Part shown: in pieces, positions 9,975-19,187 of the stretch
Position numbering within the stretch: position 1 is the first letter of the stretch
Layout of the letters: each line of letters opens with the position of its first letter
NCBI GenBank assembly: GCA_021818065.1
Contig: JAKAFC010000002.1
Coordinates: 1-42,011, forward strand
DNA from: Pseudomonadota bacterium
Lineage (GTDB): Bacteria; Pseudomonadota; Gammaproteobacteria; Burkholderiales; Burkholderiaceae_C
Direction of reading: 5' to 3'
DNA length: 42,011 nt
Made by a program: the position numbers and the translations under genes
The notes under the pieces: generated by a model
Told to the model about the DNA's origin: nothing
Seen by the model: only the letters and a program-made list of their open reading frames with translations
Databases searched by the model: none

Positions 9975-10918
9975 AGGCTCTTGTCGACTGGATCCATCGC
10001 CCTTGGGTTGGGGCGCTGTTATGGCTCGCGGGTCTGGCGGTTCCTCTGGCGCTCGACCAAACTTGGATATTTATCGCCTCATTGTTTGCTGTGTATGCCA
10101 TCGTCGCGCTCAGCCAAGACATCGTTCTGGGACGGGCAGGCATGTTCGACATGGGGCATGCGGTGTATTTCGGCATCGGGGCGTATGCCACGGCGATTCT
10201 CAATACTCAGTTCAACTGGCCAATCCTGGCCACTTGGCCGGTGGCGGTGCTGCTGGCGGCTCTGGCCGGGGCCATATTGTCGGCGCCAATCGTCAAACTG
10301 CGTGGCGATTACCTTCTCGTGGTGACCATTGGCTTAAACGCCATTTTCGTGCTTGCACTGAACAACAATTTGGCGCAGATGACCGGTGGGCCAGACGGGA
10401 TTTTCGGCATCGGCGTGCCGAGCATTTTCGGCTGGCAGGTGGCTAGCGCCTCAGCGCAGTTCTGGCTCGACTGGGTGGCGTTTGCAGCGACGCTTGTACT
10501 GATCCACAACCTCGACCGTTCACACCTCGGCCGCACCCTGTACTACATCAAGCACGATCAACTCGCGGCAACGACGATGGGGATCGACACCCGCGCCTAC
10601 AAAGTGCTCGCGTTCGCGCTGAGTGCCGCATTGGCCGGTTTTGCCGGCACGCTGTTTGCCGCTTTGATGGCTGCTGTCAGCCCAGGTGCGTTTGTGTTCA
10701 CCGAATCCGTGACGTTATTTGCCATCGTTCTCGTCGGCGGCCAGGGGTCGATTCCTGGCGTGCTGCTGGGTACTGCGCTAATGTTCGTTGTTCCGCAGGC
10801 GTTCCGACAGTTTGCTGAATACCGCTACTTCGTCTTTGGCATCGCGATGGTCGTGGTGATGGTGCTGCGGCCGCAGGGTATTTGGCCACGCCGCCGCAGC
10901 GCCGGAGCAAAGACATGA
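9971..10918 (+). CDS. livM: LIV-type ABC transporter permease
   Basis: ORF 9482..10918 trimmed to ATG 9971 (ATGA overlap with livH); ALSQDIVLGRAGMFDMGHAVYFGIGAYATAIL. Confidence 0.94.
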   Translation: MKALVDWIHRPWVGALLWLAGLAVPLALDQTWIFIASLFAVYAIVALSQDIVLGRAGMFDMGHAVYFGIGAYATAILNTQFNWPILATWPVAVLLAALAGAILSAPIVKLRGDYLLVVTIGLNAIFVLALNNNLAQMTGGPDGIFGIGVPSIFGWQVASASAQFWLDWVAFAATLVLIHNLDRSHLGRTLYYIKHDQLAATTMGIDTRAYKVLAFALSAALAGFAGTLFAALMAAVSPGAFVFTESVTLFAIVLVGGQGSIPGVLLGTALMFVVPQAFRQFAEYRYFVFGIAMVVVMVLRPQGIWPRRRSAGAKT

Positions 10919-11718
10919 ACGCCGCGCTGCTGGAACTCAAGGATGTCGGGATTCGTTTCGGTGGCCTGCAGGCGGTGGCTGGTCTGAGCTTTGCGGTTGG
11001 GGCGAATCAAATTGTCGGCCTCATCGGCCCGAACGGCGCGGGTAAAACGACGGCGTTCAACCTGATCACCGGTGTGTACAAGCCTAACTCGGGTTCCATC
11101 AAGTTCGATGGCAGCGACATTACCGGCTGGGCACCGCACCGGATCGCCCGAGCCGGAATTTTCCGTACCTTTCAAACCATCCGGCTATTCAACGGACAGA
11201 GCGTGCTGGTCAATGTGCTTGCCGGATTGCATCTTCAAACGCGGCAGACGTGGTGGCAAGGTCTGCTGAGCACTCCAGCGCAACGACGCGAGGAAGAGTG
11301 GTTACGACAGACGGCGATGGAGCTGCTGGCAAGGCTGCAGCTCGACCAATTGGCTGATACCGATGTCGCTTCGCTGCCCTATGGAGTGCAGCGTCGGGTG
11401 GAGTTGGCGCGCGCATTGGTGGCGCGGCCGAAGCTGTTGATACTCGACGAACCCGCTGCAGGGTTGAATGACCACGAGTCAGCAGCGCTCAACGACACCA
11501 TTCTCGCCGTGCGCGACGAGGGTATTAGCGTGCTTTTGGTGGAACACGACATGAACGTGGTGATGAACGTTACCGACCACATCGTCTGCATCAACTTCGG
11601 TCGCATGATTGCCGAGGGCAGCCCCGAGCAAATTCGCAGCCATCCTGATGTTATCGAGGCGTATCTTGGCAAAGACGACGAGGATCTTTTCCCTGAGTCC
11701 AAAGGGAGCGCGGCATGA
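10915..11718 (+). CDS. livG: LIV-type ABC transporter ATP-binding protein
   Basis: ATGA overlap with livM; Walker [20 protein letters not shown] Walker B, LivG-type ABC. Confidence 0.95.
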   Translation: MNAALLELKDVGIRFGGLQAVAGLSFAVGANQIVGLIGPNGAGKTTAFNLITGVYKPNSGSIKFDGSDITGWAPHRIARAGIFRTFQTIRLFNGQSVLVNVLAGLHLQTRQTWWQGLLSTPAQRREEEWLRQTAMELLARLQLDQLADTDVASLPYGVQRRVELARALVARPKLLILDEPAAGLNDHESAALNDTILAVRDEGISVLLVEHDMNVVMNVTDHIVCINFGRMIAEGSPEQIRSHPDVIEAYLGKDDEDLFPESKGSAA

Positions 11719-11776
11719 ACGCATCGGTCAGATGCCCAGTGCCCACGGTGCGGAGCGCAGCACGGAGGGCTAAGCG

Positions 11777-12493
11777 GTGAGCCTGCTCCAAATTGATCAG
11801 CTTGACGTGCGTTATGGCGCGATTCAGGCACTCAAAGGCGTGAGCCTGCAGGTTGACGAGGGGGAAATCGTTACTTTGCTGGGTGCAAACGGTGCGGGAA
11901 AGACAACGTTGATGCGCACCATCAGTGGGCTTCTGCGCCCGCACGGCGGTAACGTCAAGTTTCGCGGTCGCAGCTTGGTTCATCTCGGCGCTGACCGCAT
12001 TGTTCGTCTCGGCATTGCGCAAGTCCCCGAGGGGCGCCGGGTCTTTCCCACGTTGACGGTACTCGAGAACCTTGAGCTGGGCGGCTATACCCGCCCGCTG
12101 TCCCAAGTCCGTCAGGCGCTTCCTAGTGTACTGGGCATGTTTCCTCGGCTCGACGAACGCAAAGCACAGCTCGCGGGCACACTGTCTGGAGGAGAACAGC
12201 AGATGCTCGCGATCGGCAGGGCACTCTTGGCCCAACCCACCTTGTTGCTGCTGGATGAGCCCAGTTTGGGGCTTGCTCCCATCATTGTCCGGGACATTTT
12301 TCGCGCCTTGCATCAGATCCGTGAGCAAGGGATGACAATTTTGTTGGTCGAACAAAATGCGCGGATGGGATTGCGATTGGCAGATCGCGGCTATGTGATG
12401 GAAACAGGGGTGATTCGGCTTCAAGGCAACGCAACGGATCTGCTGAGTTCAGACGAAATTCAGTCGTCCTATCTTGGCGGTGGAAGGCACTGA
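11777..12493 (+). CDS. livF: LIV-type ABC transporter ATP-binding protein (GTG start)
   Basis: Walker A GANGAGKTT, signature LSGGEQQML, LLLDEPSLGLAP. Confidence 0.95.
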   Translation: MSLLQIDQLDVRYGAIQALKGVSLQVDEGEIVTLLGANGAGKTTLMRTISGLLRPHGGNVKFRGRSLVHLGADRIVRLGIAQVPEGRRVFPTLTVLENLELGGYTRPLSQVRQALPSVLGMFPRLDERKAQLAGTLSGGEQQMLAIGRALLAQPTLLLLDEPSLGLAPIIVRDIFRALHQIREQGMTILLVEQNARMGLRLADRGYVMETGVIRLQGNATDLLSSDEIQSSYLGGGRH

Positions 12494-12511
12494 ATCGCCC
12501 CGGGTCCAATA

Positions 12512-12605
12512 GGCACCTACTAGCCTTAATCTGAGGCTAATAAGAGGTGCCATGAAGACCAATCAACCCTATCCCGAAGAATTCAAGCGCGCCGCAATAT
12601 TCTGA
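12512..12605 (+). pseudogene. Degenerate IS3-family-like OrfA transposase 5' remnant with upstream hairpin
   Basis: ATG at 12552 encodes MKTNQPYPEEFKRAAIF then TGA, resembling the start of IS3-family OrfA; preceded by composite hairpin GGCACCT-ac-TAGCCT-taatctg-AGGCTA-ataag-AGGTGCC (12512-12551). Confidence 0.55.
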
Positions 12606-12710
12606 GACATTTTGGGGACTCTCAGGGGCAGATTTGTCCCCGAGAAGGCACAGAGAAGCGACTGTCAGACTACGGACAGCGCTCGCAACATAGTGATTTT
12701 TATGAGGATT

Positions 12711-12786
12711 TGGTGCCGACTATCCGAATCGAACGGATGACCTACCGCTTACAAGGCGGTTGCTCTACCAGCTGAGCTAAGTCGGC
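12711..12786 (-). tRNA. tRNA-Thr(TGT), CCA encoded
   Basis: Reverse complement GCCGACTTAGCTCAGCTGGTAGAGCAACCGCCTTGTAAGCGGTAGGTCATCCGTTCGATTCGGATAGTCGGCACCA; 7-bp acceptor stem, anticodon loop CTTGTAA, T-loop TTCGATT. Confidence 0.96.
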
Positions 12787-12813
12787 GTGGGCGTCACCAA
12801 GGGGCGACGGGGT

Positions 12814-13338
12814 TTACTTCACGCGTTTGAGGTGCGAGCCGCCGGAACGGGGGGCTGGCGGCGGTTCGGGAGGCGAGGACTCATCCTCGGCGACGCCAGA
12901 TTCTACCGGGCGCAAGTGGCTGGTCGTCCGGGGCGGAGAATCCGCAGTGGGTGCAGATTCTGCCGCGACGGGGGCATCGTCGGCCTGGCCGCCATGCGTG
13001 TCGTCGCTGGACGATTCGACGGGAAAGGCCATGCCCTGATTGTTCTCGCGGGCGTAGATGGCTGCGACCTGTTCAATGGGGACGAGAATGTCGCGGGCAA
13101 CGCCGCTGAACCTTGCCTTGAAGCGGATGGCATCGTTGCCGATCGTCAGGGCGCTCGTGGCATCGAAGCTGATGTTCAACACGATTTCACCGTGCTTGAC
13201 GAACTCCATCGGCACCCTGGCTCCGGCTCCCACGCGCACGGCGAGGTAGGGCGTGAGGCCGTTGTCCGTGCACCACTCATAGAGCGCGCGGATGAGATAG
13301 GGCTTGGTGGAGCCGATGTCCTGGGTGTCGCCTGGCAT
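12814..13338 (-). CDS. sspB: ClpXP protease specificity-enhancing factor (stringent starvation protein B)
   Basis: KPYLIRALYEWCTDNGLTPYLAV...LNISFDATSALTIGNDAIRFKARFSGV; acidic/proline-rich C-terminus; adjacent to sspA. Confidence 0.93.
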   Translation of the reverse strand: MPGDTQDIGSTKPYLIRALYEWCTDNGLTPYLAVRVGAGARVPMEFVKHGEIVLNISFDATSALTIGNDAIRFKARFSGVARDILVPIEQVAAIYARENNQGMAFPVESSSDDTHGGQADDAPVAAESAPTADSPPRTTSHLRPVESGVAEDESSPPEPPPAPRSGGSHLKRVK

Positions 13339-13351
13339 TGCGTTGGCAGGG

Positions 13352-13963
13352 TTACTTGCGCATGATTTTTTCGGACGGCGTCAGCGCTTCGATGTACGCC
13401 GGGCGCTGGAAAATGCGCTCGGCATACTTGGCGAGCGGCAGCGCCGACTTGGGCAGATCGATGCCGTAATGGTCCAGGCGCCACAGCAGCGGGGCGATGG
13501 CGACATCGAGCATGGAGAAATCCTCGCCCAGCATGTACTTGTTCTTCAGGAACACGGGCGCGAGCTGCGTGAGGCGGTCGCGGATGGCGCTGCGGGCCTT
13601 TTCCAGGGCCTTCTCGTTGGACTTGGTGGCGCGCGACTCCAGCGTGCTGACGTGGACGAAGAGTTCCTTCTCGAAGTTGAACAGGAACAGACGCACGCGG
13701 GCGCGGGCGACCGGGTCGCCGGGCATGAGTTGGGGGTGGGGGAAGCGCTCGTCGATGTACTCGTTGATGATGTTGGATTCGTACAGGATGAGGTCGCGCT
13801 CGACCAGGATAGGCACCTGGCCATAGGGGTTCATGACGCTGACGTCTTCGGGTTTGTTGAACAGGTCGACGTCACGGATTTCGAAATCCATGCCTTTTTC
13901 GAACAGCACGAAGCGGCAACGCTGCGAGAACGGGCAGGTCGTGCCGGAATAGAGCACCATCAT
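13352..13963 (-). CDS. sspA: Stringent starvation protein A / glutathione S-transferase family
   Basis: MMVLYSGTTCPFSQRCRFVLFEKGMDFEIRDVDLFNKPEDV...NPYGQVPILVERDLILYESNIINEYIDERFPHP. Confidence 0.93.
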   Translation of the reverse strand: MMVLYSGTTCPFSQRCRFVLFEKGMDFEIRDVDLFNKPEDVSVMNPYGQVPILVERDLILYESNIINEYIDERFPHPQLMPGDPVARARVRLFLFNFEKELFVHVSTLESRATKSNEKALEKARSAIRDRLTQLAPVFLKNKYMLGEDFSMLDVAIAPLLWRLDHYGIDLPKSALPLAKYAERIFQRPAYIEALTPSEKIMRK

Positions 13964-14049
13964 GAATGCAGACTCCTATCTAAAAAGCGAAGGGCCGCCC
14001 CGAGATTGTTGACCCCCTCGGAGGGCGGGTCGGGGAAGGCCCGACCTGG

Positions 14050-14090
14050 GGGCGCAAAAAAACAGAACGGGGTGGCATGCCACCCCGGTG
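14050..14090 (-). terminator. Probable intrinsic terminator downstream of petC
   Basis: Perfect 18-nt palindrome GGGGTGGCATGCCACCCC (14069-14086), followed on the minus strand by GTTCTGTTTTTTTG. Confidence 0.6.
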
Positions 14091-14132
14091 ATTCGGTTCG
14101 TGCAGTCGGCCCGGCGAGGGCCGCTGCCTGTG

Positions 14133-14927
14133 TCAGGTGACGTCTTTCCAGTATTCGGACTTCAGTTTCCAGGTCAGGAAGCTGAAAAATCCAAGGAAGA
14201 TCAGCACGATGACGCCAAGGCGCTTGCGAAACAGTTGGTCGGGTTCGGCCATCCACTGCATGTAGGCGACAAGGTCGGCAACTGTCGAATCATACTCGGT
14301 CGGCGTCTCGCTCCCCGGGGTCAACTGGGTGTAGCCAACAAAGGTCTTGAGTTTGACCGAGGGGTCGGCCGGATCGGGACCGATTCGGAAGTTGGCTGCG
14401 CGCTCGCCTTGCAGCATCCACAACGGGTTGGGCATGCCGACGCCGGGGAACACCAGATTGTTCCAGCCGCTGGGACGCGTGTCGTCACGGTAGAAGGTGC
14501 GCAGGTAGGTGTAGAGGTAGTCGGTGCCATTGCCACGGTGTGAGGCCAGGGCTTTGGTGATGATGGACAGATCGGGCGGGTCGATGCCGAACCACTTTTC
14601 CGCCTGCGCTGTGGTCATGGCCACGCGCATGGTGTCGCCGATCTTGGCGTCGCCGAACATCAGGTTGTGCTGGATCTGGTCGTCGCTCAGGCCGATGCTG
14701 CGCAGGCTTTCGTAGCGCATGTATTTGGCCGAGTGGCAACCCAGGCAGTAATTGACGAACAACCGGGCACCGTTCTGCAAGGCCAGCACGTTGTTGACCC
14801 GGTAAGGGGCGTGATCGAGCGGGATTTCTTGCTCTTCCGACGCGGCGCGGGCGGCGCCTTGCAGCATCAGCCCGAGGAGCAGACTCAGGCAAAGTCGTTG
14901 CAGGAGAGAGGTCATGGCAGCGCGCAT
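14133..14927 (-). CDS. petC: Ubiquinol-cytochrome c reductase, cytochrome c1
   Basis: ORF trimmed to MRAAMTSLLQRL... with ATGA overlap to cytochrome b (alternative start at 14915); heme motif NYCLGCHSAKYMRYESL; C-terminal TM anchor. Confidence 0.92.
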   Translation of the reverse strand: MRAAMTSLLQRLCLSLLLGLMLQGAARAASEEQEIPLDHAPYRVNNVLALQNGARLFVNYCLGCHSAKYMRYESLRSIGLSDDQIQHNLMFGDAKIGDTMRVAMTTAQAEKWFGIDPPDLSIITKALASHRGNGTDYLYTYLRTFYRDDTRPSGWNNLVFPGVGMPNPLWMLQGERAANFRIGPDPADPSVKLKTFVGYTQLTPGSETPTEYDSTVADLVAYMQWMAEPDQLFRKRLGVIVLIFLGFFSFLTWKLKSEYWKDVT

Positions 14928-16330
14928 CAGTGGGCTTTGAAGGTCAGGCGTTGCGGCACGGGTTTGAAGGCGCCGAGTCGGCTCCACCAAGGCATCAGGA
15001 AGAAGAAGCTGAAATACAGCAAGGTGCACGTCAATGCCACGGCATAGGCCACGGGCGAGGGCGGCTGGATGCCGAAGTAACCCAGCACGATGAAGTTGAT
15101 GGCGAACAGGGTGTAGATGGCGCGATGCCACGAGGGCCGGTAGCGGATCGACTTGACCGGCGACTTGTCCAGCCAGGGCAGGAAGAAGAAGATCACCACG
15201 GCGCCTCCCATGCTGACCACGCCCCAGAACTTGGCGTCCACCGCGGCCAGCGCCCAGAACAGCAGGCCGCCGCCCACGGCAAACACGACCGCGCGTGCGG
15301 GCTTACCGCGGTTGCGCCAGATGGCAAAGAGCGTGGCGGCGACGACCACACCCATCCAGATGTGCACGGTGTTGCTGGTGGTGGCGCGGAGGATGGAATA
15401 GAACGGCGTGAAGTACCACACCGGCGCGATGTGCGGCGGGGTTTTGAGCGGGTTGGCCGGGATGAAGTTGTTGTGTTCCAGGAAATAACCGCCAAACTGC
15501 GGCGCGAAGAACACCACGGCGCAGAAAATCAGCAGGAACACCGACAGCCCGAACAGGTCGTGCACCGTGTAGTACGGGTGGAAGGCCACGCCGTCGCGCG
15601 GGATGCCGCGGCCGTCCTTGTTGTCCTTGATCTCCACGCCGTCCGGGTTGTTCGAACCCACCTGGTGCAGTGCAATGATGTGCGAGCCGACCAGGCCGAT
15701 GAGCAGCAGCGGAATGGCGATGACGTGGAAGGCGAAAAAGCGGTTGAGGGTGACGTCGCTCACCACATAGTCGCCGCGAATCCACACCGCCAGATCAGGG
15801 CCGATAAAGGGGATGGCCGAGAACAGATTGACGATGACCTGCGCTCCCCAGAACGACATCTGGCCCCAGGGCAGCAGATACCCGAAAAAGGCCTCGGCCA
15901 TCAGGCACAGAAAGATCAGGCAGCCGAAAATCCAGATCAGTTCGCGCGGGGTGCGATAGGAGCCGTAGATTAACCCGCGGAACATGTGCAGGTACACCAC
16001 GATGAAAAACGCTGACGCCCCGGTGGAGTGGATGTAGCGGATCAGCCAGCCCCAGTTGACGTCGCGCATGATGTACTCGACCGAGCCGAACGCCAGTGCG
16101 GCGTCGGGCTTGTAGTTCATCACCAGGAAAATGCCGCTGACGATCTGGATGGCCAGCACCACGATGGACAGCGAGCCGAAGTAGTACCAGAAGTTGAGAT
16201 TCTTCGGCGCGTAATACTCGGTGAGGTGGGCGCTCCACAAGGAAGAGAAGGGAAAACGCTTGTCGATCCAGCCGCGCAAGCCGCCATGTTCCGGCGCGGC
16301 GTGCGCGCCATGCAGCGAGTGATCTGCCAT
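14927..16330 (-). CDS. petB: Ubiquinol-cytochrome c reductase, cytochrome b
   Basis: 467 aa; GSLSIVVLAIQIVSGIFLVMNYKPDAALAFGSVEYIMRDVNWGWLIRYIHSTGAS, heme-binding TM helices. Confidence 0.97.
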   Translation of the reverse strand: MADHSLHGAHAAPEHGGLRGWIDKRFPFSSLWSAHLTEYYAPKNLNFWYYFGSLSIVVLAIQIVSGIFLVMNYKPDAALAFGSVEYIMRDVNWGWLIRYIHSTGASAFFIVVYLHMFRGLIYGSYRTPRELIWIFGCLIFLCLMAEAFFGYLLPWGQMSFWGAQVIVNLFSAIPFIGPDLAVWIRGDYVVSDVTLNRFFAFHVIAIPLLLIGLVGSHIIALHQVGSNNPDGVEIKDNKDGRGIPRDGVAFHPYYTVHDLFGLSVFLLIFCAVVFFAPQFGGYFLEHNNFIPANPLKTPPHIAPVWYFTPFYSILRATTSNTVHIWMGVVVAATLFAIWRNRGKPARAVVFAVGGGLLFWALAAVDAKFWGVVSMGGAVVIFFFLPWLDKSPVKSIRYRPSWHRAIYTLFAINFIVLGYFGIQPPSPVAYAVALTCTLLYFSFFFLMPWWSRLGAFKPVPQRLTFKAH

Positions 16331-16412
16331 GCAAAGTCTCCTTCGGGTTCTTGTGGGGGTACTGCCAGGGATACTGCAAGTCGCCAGCGGCCGCCTTCAG
16401 GCTCGGGCGGAT

Positions 16413-16994
16413 TCAGGCTTTATCGTGCTCGCCGATGCGGAGCTTGGCATCGGTGACGTACATGTAGGGTGGCACGACCAGGTTGTCGGGCGCGGGCATG
16501 TTCTTGAACACCCGGCCTGCGAGGTCGAACATCGAACCGTGGCAGGGGCAGAGAAAGCCACCGTCCCAGTCGGAGGGCAGCGACGGCTGCGGGCCGGGGG
16601 TGAAGCGATCCACAGGCGAGCAGCCCAGATGGGTGCAGATGCCCACGACCACCAGGTACTCCTTCTTGATCGAGCGCCACTGCGTCTGCGCCCACTCCGG
16701 GGTGGGGAAGGCGGTGCGCTTGGAGTCGGGGTCGGCGACCAGGCTTTGCGTTTCGTTCAGCGACTCCAGCATGGCCGGGGTGCGGTGCAGAATCCACACC
16801 GGCTGGCCGCGCCACAACACCGTCATCTTTTCACTCGGGCGCAGGGTGCTGATGTCCACGTCCACAGGGCCGCCCTCGGCACGCGCCTTGGCAGAGGGCG
16901 CGAGCGAGTCGACAAAGGGAACCGCCGCCCCCCCTGCCGCAACGCAACCGGCACAGCCCGTTGCGATCAACCATGTGCGACGCTTTGAATCCAT
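16413..16994 (-). CDS. petA: Ubiquinol-cytochrome c reductase, Rieske iron-sulfur subunit
   Basis: CTHLGCSPVDRF...CPCHGSMFDLAGRVF Rieske cluster motifs; start trimmed to MDSKRRTWLIATG. Confidence 0.95.
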   Translation of the reverse strand: MDSKRRTWLIATGCAGCVAAGGAAVPFVDSLAPSAKARAEGGPVDVDISTLRPSEKMTVLWRGQPVWILHRTPAMLESLNETQSLVADPDSKRTAFPTPEWAQTQWRSIKKEYLVVVGICTHLGCSPVDRFTPGPQPSLPSDWDGGFLCPCHGSMFDLAGRVFKNMPAPDNLVVPPYMYVTDAKLRIGEHDKA

Positions 16995-17093
16995 AGTGGT
17001 ACTCCGCAAAAGATGGCGCATTGTTCCTTGCACGTTCCCTCTTGGACATTAGGACAACCCTCTATAAGCGCTCACTGATTTGGGCTTTTGTCG

Positions 17094-17107
17094 TTGACAA
17101 AAATCAA
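17094..17107. promoter_or_regulatory. Candidate FNR/Anr-like box upstream of petABC
   Basis: TTGACAAAAATCAA versus FNR consensus TTGAT-N4-ATCAA (9 of 10 consensus positions). Confidence 0.4.
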
Positions 17108-17115
17108 CGCCTCTT

Positions 17116-17132
17116 ATGTTGCAATGCAACAT
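17116..17132. promoter_or_regulatory. Perfect 17-nt palindrome upstream of petABC, candidate operator
   Basis: ATGTTGCA-A-TGCAACAT, 8-bp perfect arms, in the petA/pyruvate kinase intergenic region. Confidence 0.4.
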
Positions 17133-17208
17133 TGTGAAACTCGGCGTGGCGTGCTTCGCAGCAAATCCGAGACGGCGATGGACCAGAGGACCGACCGGTC
17201 TGCGGCAA

Positions 17209-19119
17209 TCACGCAGTGGACGCTGCCGAGCGCAGCGGGTCGGGCAGGGCGGCAACTGAGAGCGGACGGCGCAGGGCCATGCGTTTGGCGTAGTGCCCCT
17301 CCATCCGTTCGAGCACGCCGGACAGAAAGCGCACAGCCTCGGTGATGTGCGGTCCCTTGTTGAGCATGGCGCATTCGGCGCGGATGCTCATGGCGGCATC
17401 GGTGACTTCCGGGCGGGTCGGCTGCCCGCTGCGCGCCAGGGTGTCGAGGATCTGTGTGGCCCAGATCACCGGCAGGTGCGCAGCCTCGCACAGCCAAAGC
17501 ATTTCTTCCTGCACCTCGGACAGGCGCTCGAACCCCAATTCCACCGCCAGATCGCCGCGGGCGACCATGATGCCGACCTTAGGATGGGCCAACGCTTCGA
17601 GCAGGATCGCGGGAAGCTGGGCGAACGCTTGGCGGTTTTCGATTTTGAGCACGATGCCCACTTCGCTGCGATTGAGCGTCGCGAGTTGCGTGCGCAAGGC
17701 AGCCACGTCCTGCGGACTGCGCACGAAGGACAAAGCGACCAGATCGGCCTGTGCGGCCATGGCGGCGAGATCAGCGCGATCCTTTTCCGTCAACGCAGGG
17801 GTGTCGAAGCAGGTGTCAGGGAAATTGATGCCTTTTTCCGCCTTGAGCTTGCTGCCCTCGGGCGCAGCGTGGATGATGCGCAGCTGCATGACATCGTCGG
17901 TGCAGGACTCAATGGTGGCCCCGATGCGCCCGTCGTCGAGCCACACCGATTGCCCGGCCCGTGCGGAGGTAAACGCTGCCGTCAGCGTGCAGTGAACTTG
18001 CGGCGGCGTGATGAAGGCGCCTTGCTCGTTGCGCACACCAGGGTGCCCGGGTTCGTCGCGGCGCAGCAACAGCAGCGGGTCGCCAATGCACAGCCGCAGC
18101 TCGCCCGGCACCGCGGCAATGCCCTCGAGCTTGCCCGTGCCCAGCAACGTGGTGCCATCCATCAGGCTGAAGGCCATGGCCTCTTCCAGATAGACCGAGC
18201 GCTCAAAGGCAAATTGCAGCAAGTCGCCCTGACACCACACCAGGCGTCCGTGGCGGGTGCGTTGACGTGTGTCGGTCAGCCGCAGATGCAGGGATTCCCC
18301 TTGGGCATCGGGCGGTGGCGGTTGCACCCCGCGTGCCAGTAGCACTGGCGCTCCGTCGTCGGTCTGGGTTGGTGCGCCCGGGCCGAACCACAGGCGCAGC
18401 ATGGCGGGCTGGAGGGTTTTGCCACGCAGGTTGCGCTGCGGCCGCAGGTGCAGCAACCGGCCGGGCGACTGCAGCCTGCCCGTGCGGGACTTGGGGCCGG
18501 GCAGATCGATCTGAATCAATGGGGCCGAGCCATGCGGCCCTGAGGCAGCGCGAACCTCGGCGGCCATGCGGTGCCAGATTGCGGCGTCGTCATGCGCGCA
18601 GTTGATGCGGGCGATGTCCATGCCAGCGTCGACCAAGGCGCGCATTGCCTTGGAGTCGGCGGCGTTCTCGGTTGCCAGCGTCACCATGATGCGGACATCG
18701 CGCTGCGGCCGTGGTGGGCCGAGCAGCTCGGCGGCATTGCGCTGCAGGCATTCCATTCCCTGGGTGTAGGCGCTGGCGGTGCTTGCCGACGGCGTGGACG
18801 GCGAGCCGGAGCATGCGTCCAGCCGTGCAGCCACCGCATCGAGCGCGGCGAGCACATGCGCCTCCAGATTGCCGAGGGAGGACAGCCCCATCTGCGCCAG
18901 TTGCAGTTGCAGGGGGCGAAGATCGTGCTGCCGTACGGCGAGGTAGTGCAGCAGATTGCGGGCGCTGGCCTGCCGCGCTGCGGGCAAGGCGGCAATCCGC
19001 GGCGCGTGGGCCTGCTCGTAGCGCAGCGCGGCATCGCGGAGTTGACGGATGGCTTCGCGTGGCGAAGCGGACAGGGGCGCGGGGGGCAAGGCGGGCATGG
19101 CAGCTTGGTACCACGCCAA
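17209..19119 (-). CDS. Pyruvate kinase family protein, long atypical form (636 aa)
   Basis: DLPGPKSRTGRL, IVLKIENRQAF, VGIMVARGDLAVELGFERLSEVQEEMLW, PVIWATQILDTLARSGQPTRPEVTDAAM; ~130-aa N-terminal extension. Confidence 0.85.
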   Translation of the reverse strand: MAWYQAAMPALPPAPLSASPREAIRQLRDAALRYEQAHAPRIAALPAARQASARNLLHYLAVRQHDLRPLQLQLAQMGLSSLGNLEAHVLAALDAVAARLDACSGSPSTPSASTASAYTQGMECLQRNAAELLGPPRPQRDVRIMVTLATENAADSKAMRALVDAGMDIARINCAHDDAAIWHRMAAEVRAASGPHGSAPLIQIDLPGPKSRTGRLQSPGRLLHLRPQRNLRGKTLQPAMLRLWFGPGAPTQTDDGAPVLLARGVQPPPPDAQGESLHLRLTDTRQRTRHGRLVWCQGDLLQFAFERSVYLEEAMAFSLMDGTTLLGTGKLEGIAAVPGELRLCIGDPLLLLRRDEPGHPGVRNEQGAFITPPQVHCTLTAAFTSARAGQSVWLDDGRIGATIESCTDDVMQLRIIHAAPEGSKLKAEKGINFPDTCFDTPALTEKDRADLAAMAAQADLVALSFVRSPQDVAALRTQLATLNRSEVGIVLKIENRQAFAQLPAILLEALAHPKVGIMVARGDLAVELGFERLSEVQEEMLWLCEAAHLPVIWATQILDTLARSGQPTRPEVTDAAMSIRAECAMLNKGPHITEAVRFLSGVLERMEGHYAKRMALRRPLSVAALPDPLRSAASTA

Positions 19120-19187
19120 GGTGTCGGCGCCATGTCAGACCGGCTCGCCGCTTGAACTCTGCGGGCGCCGGGCTGCAAGAAGGGAGG

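Noticed and set aside
12606-12660. Possible IS inverted repeat (GGGGAC...GTCCCC)
   Set aside because: A short dyad without a matching partner or transposase; cannot be told from chance.
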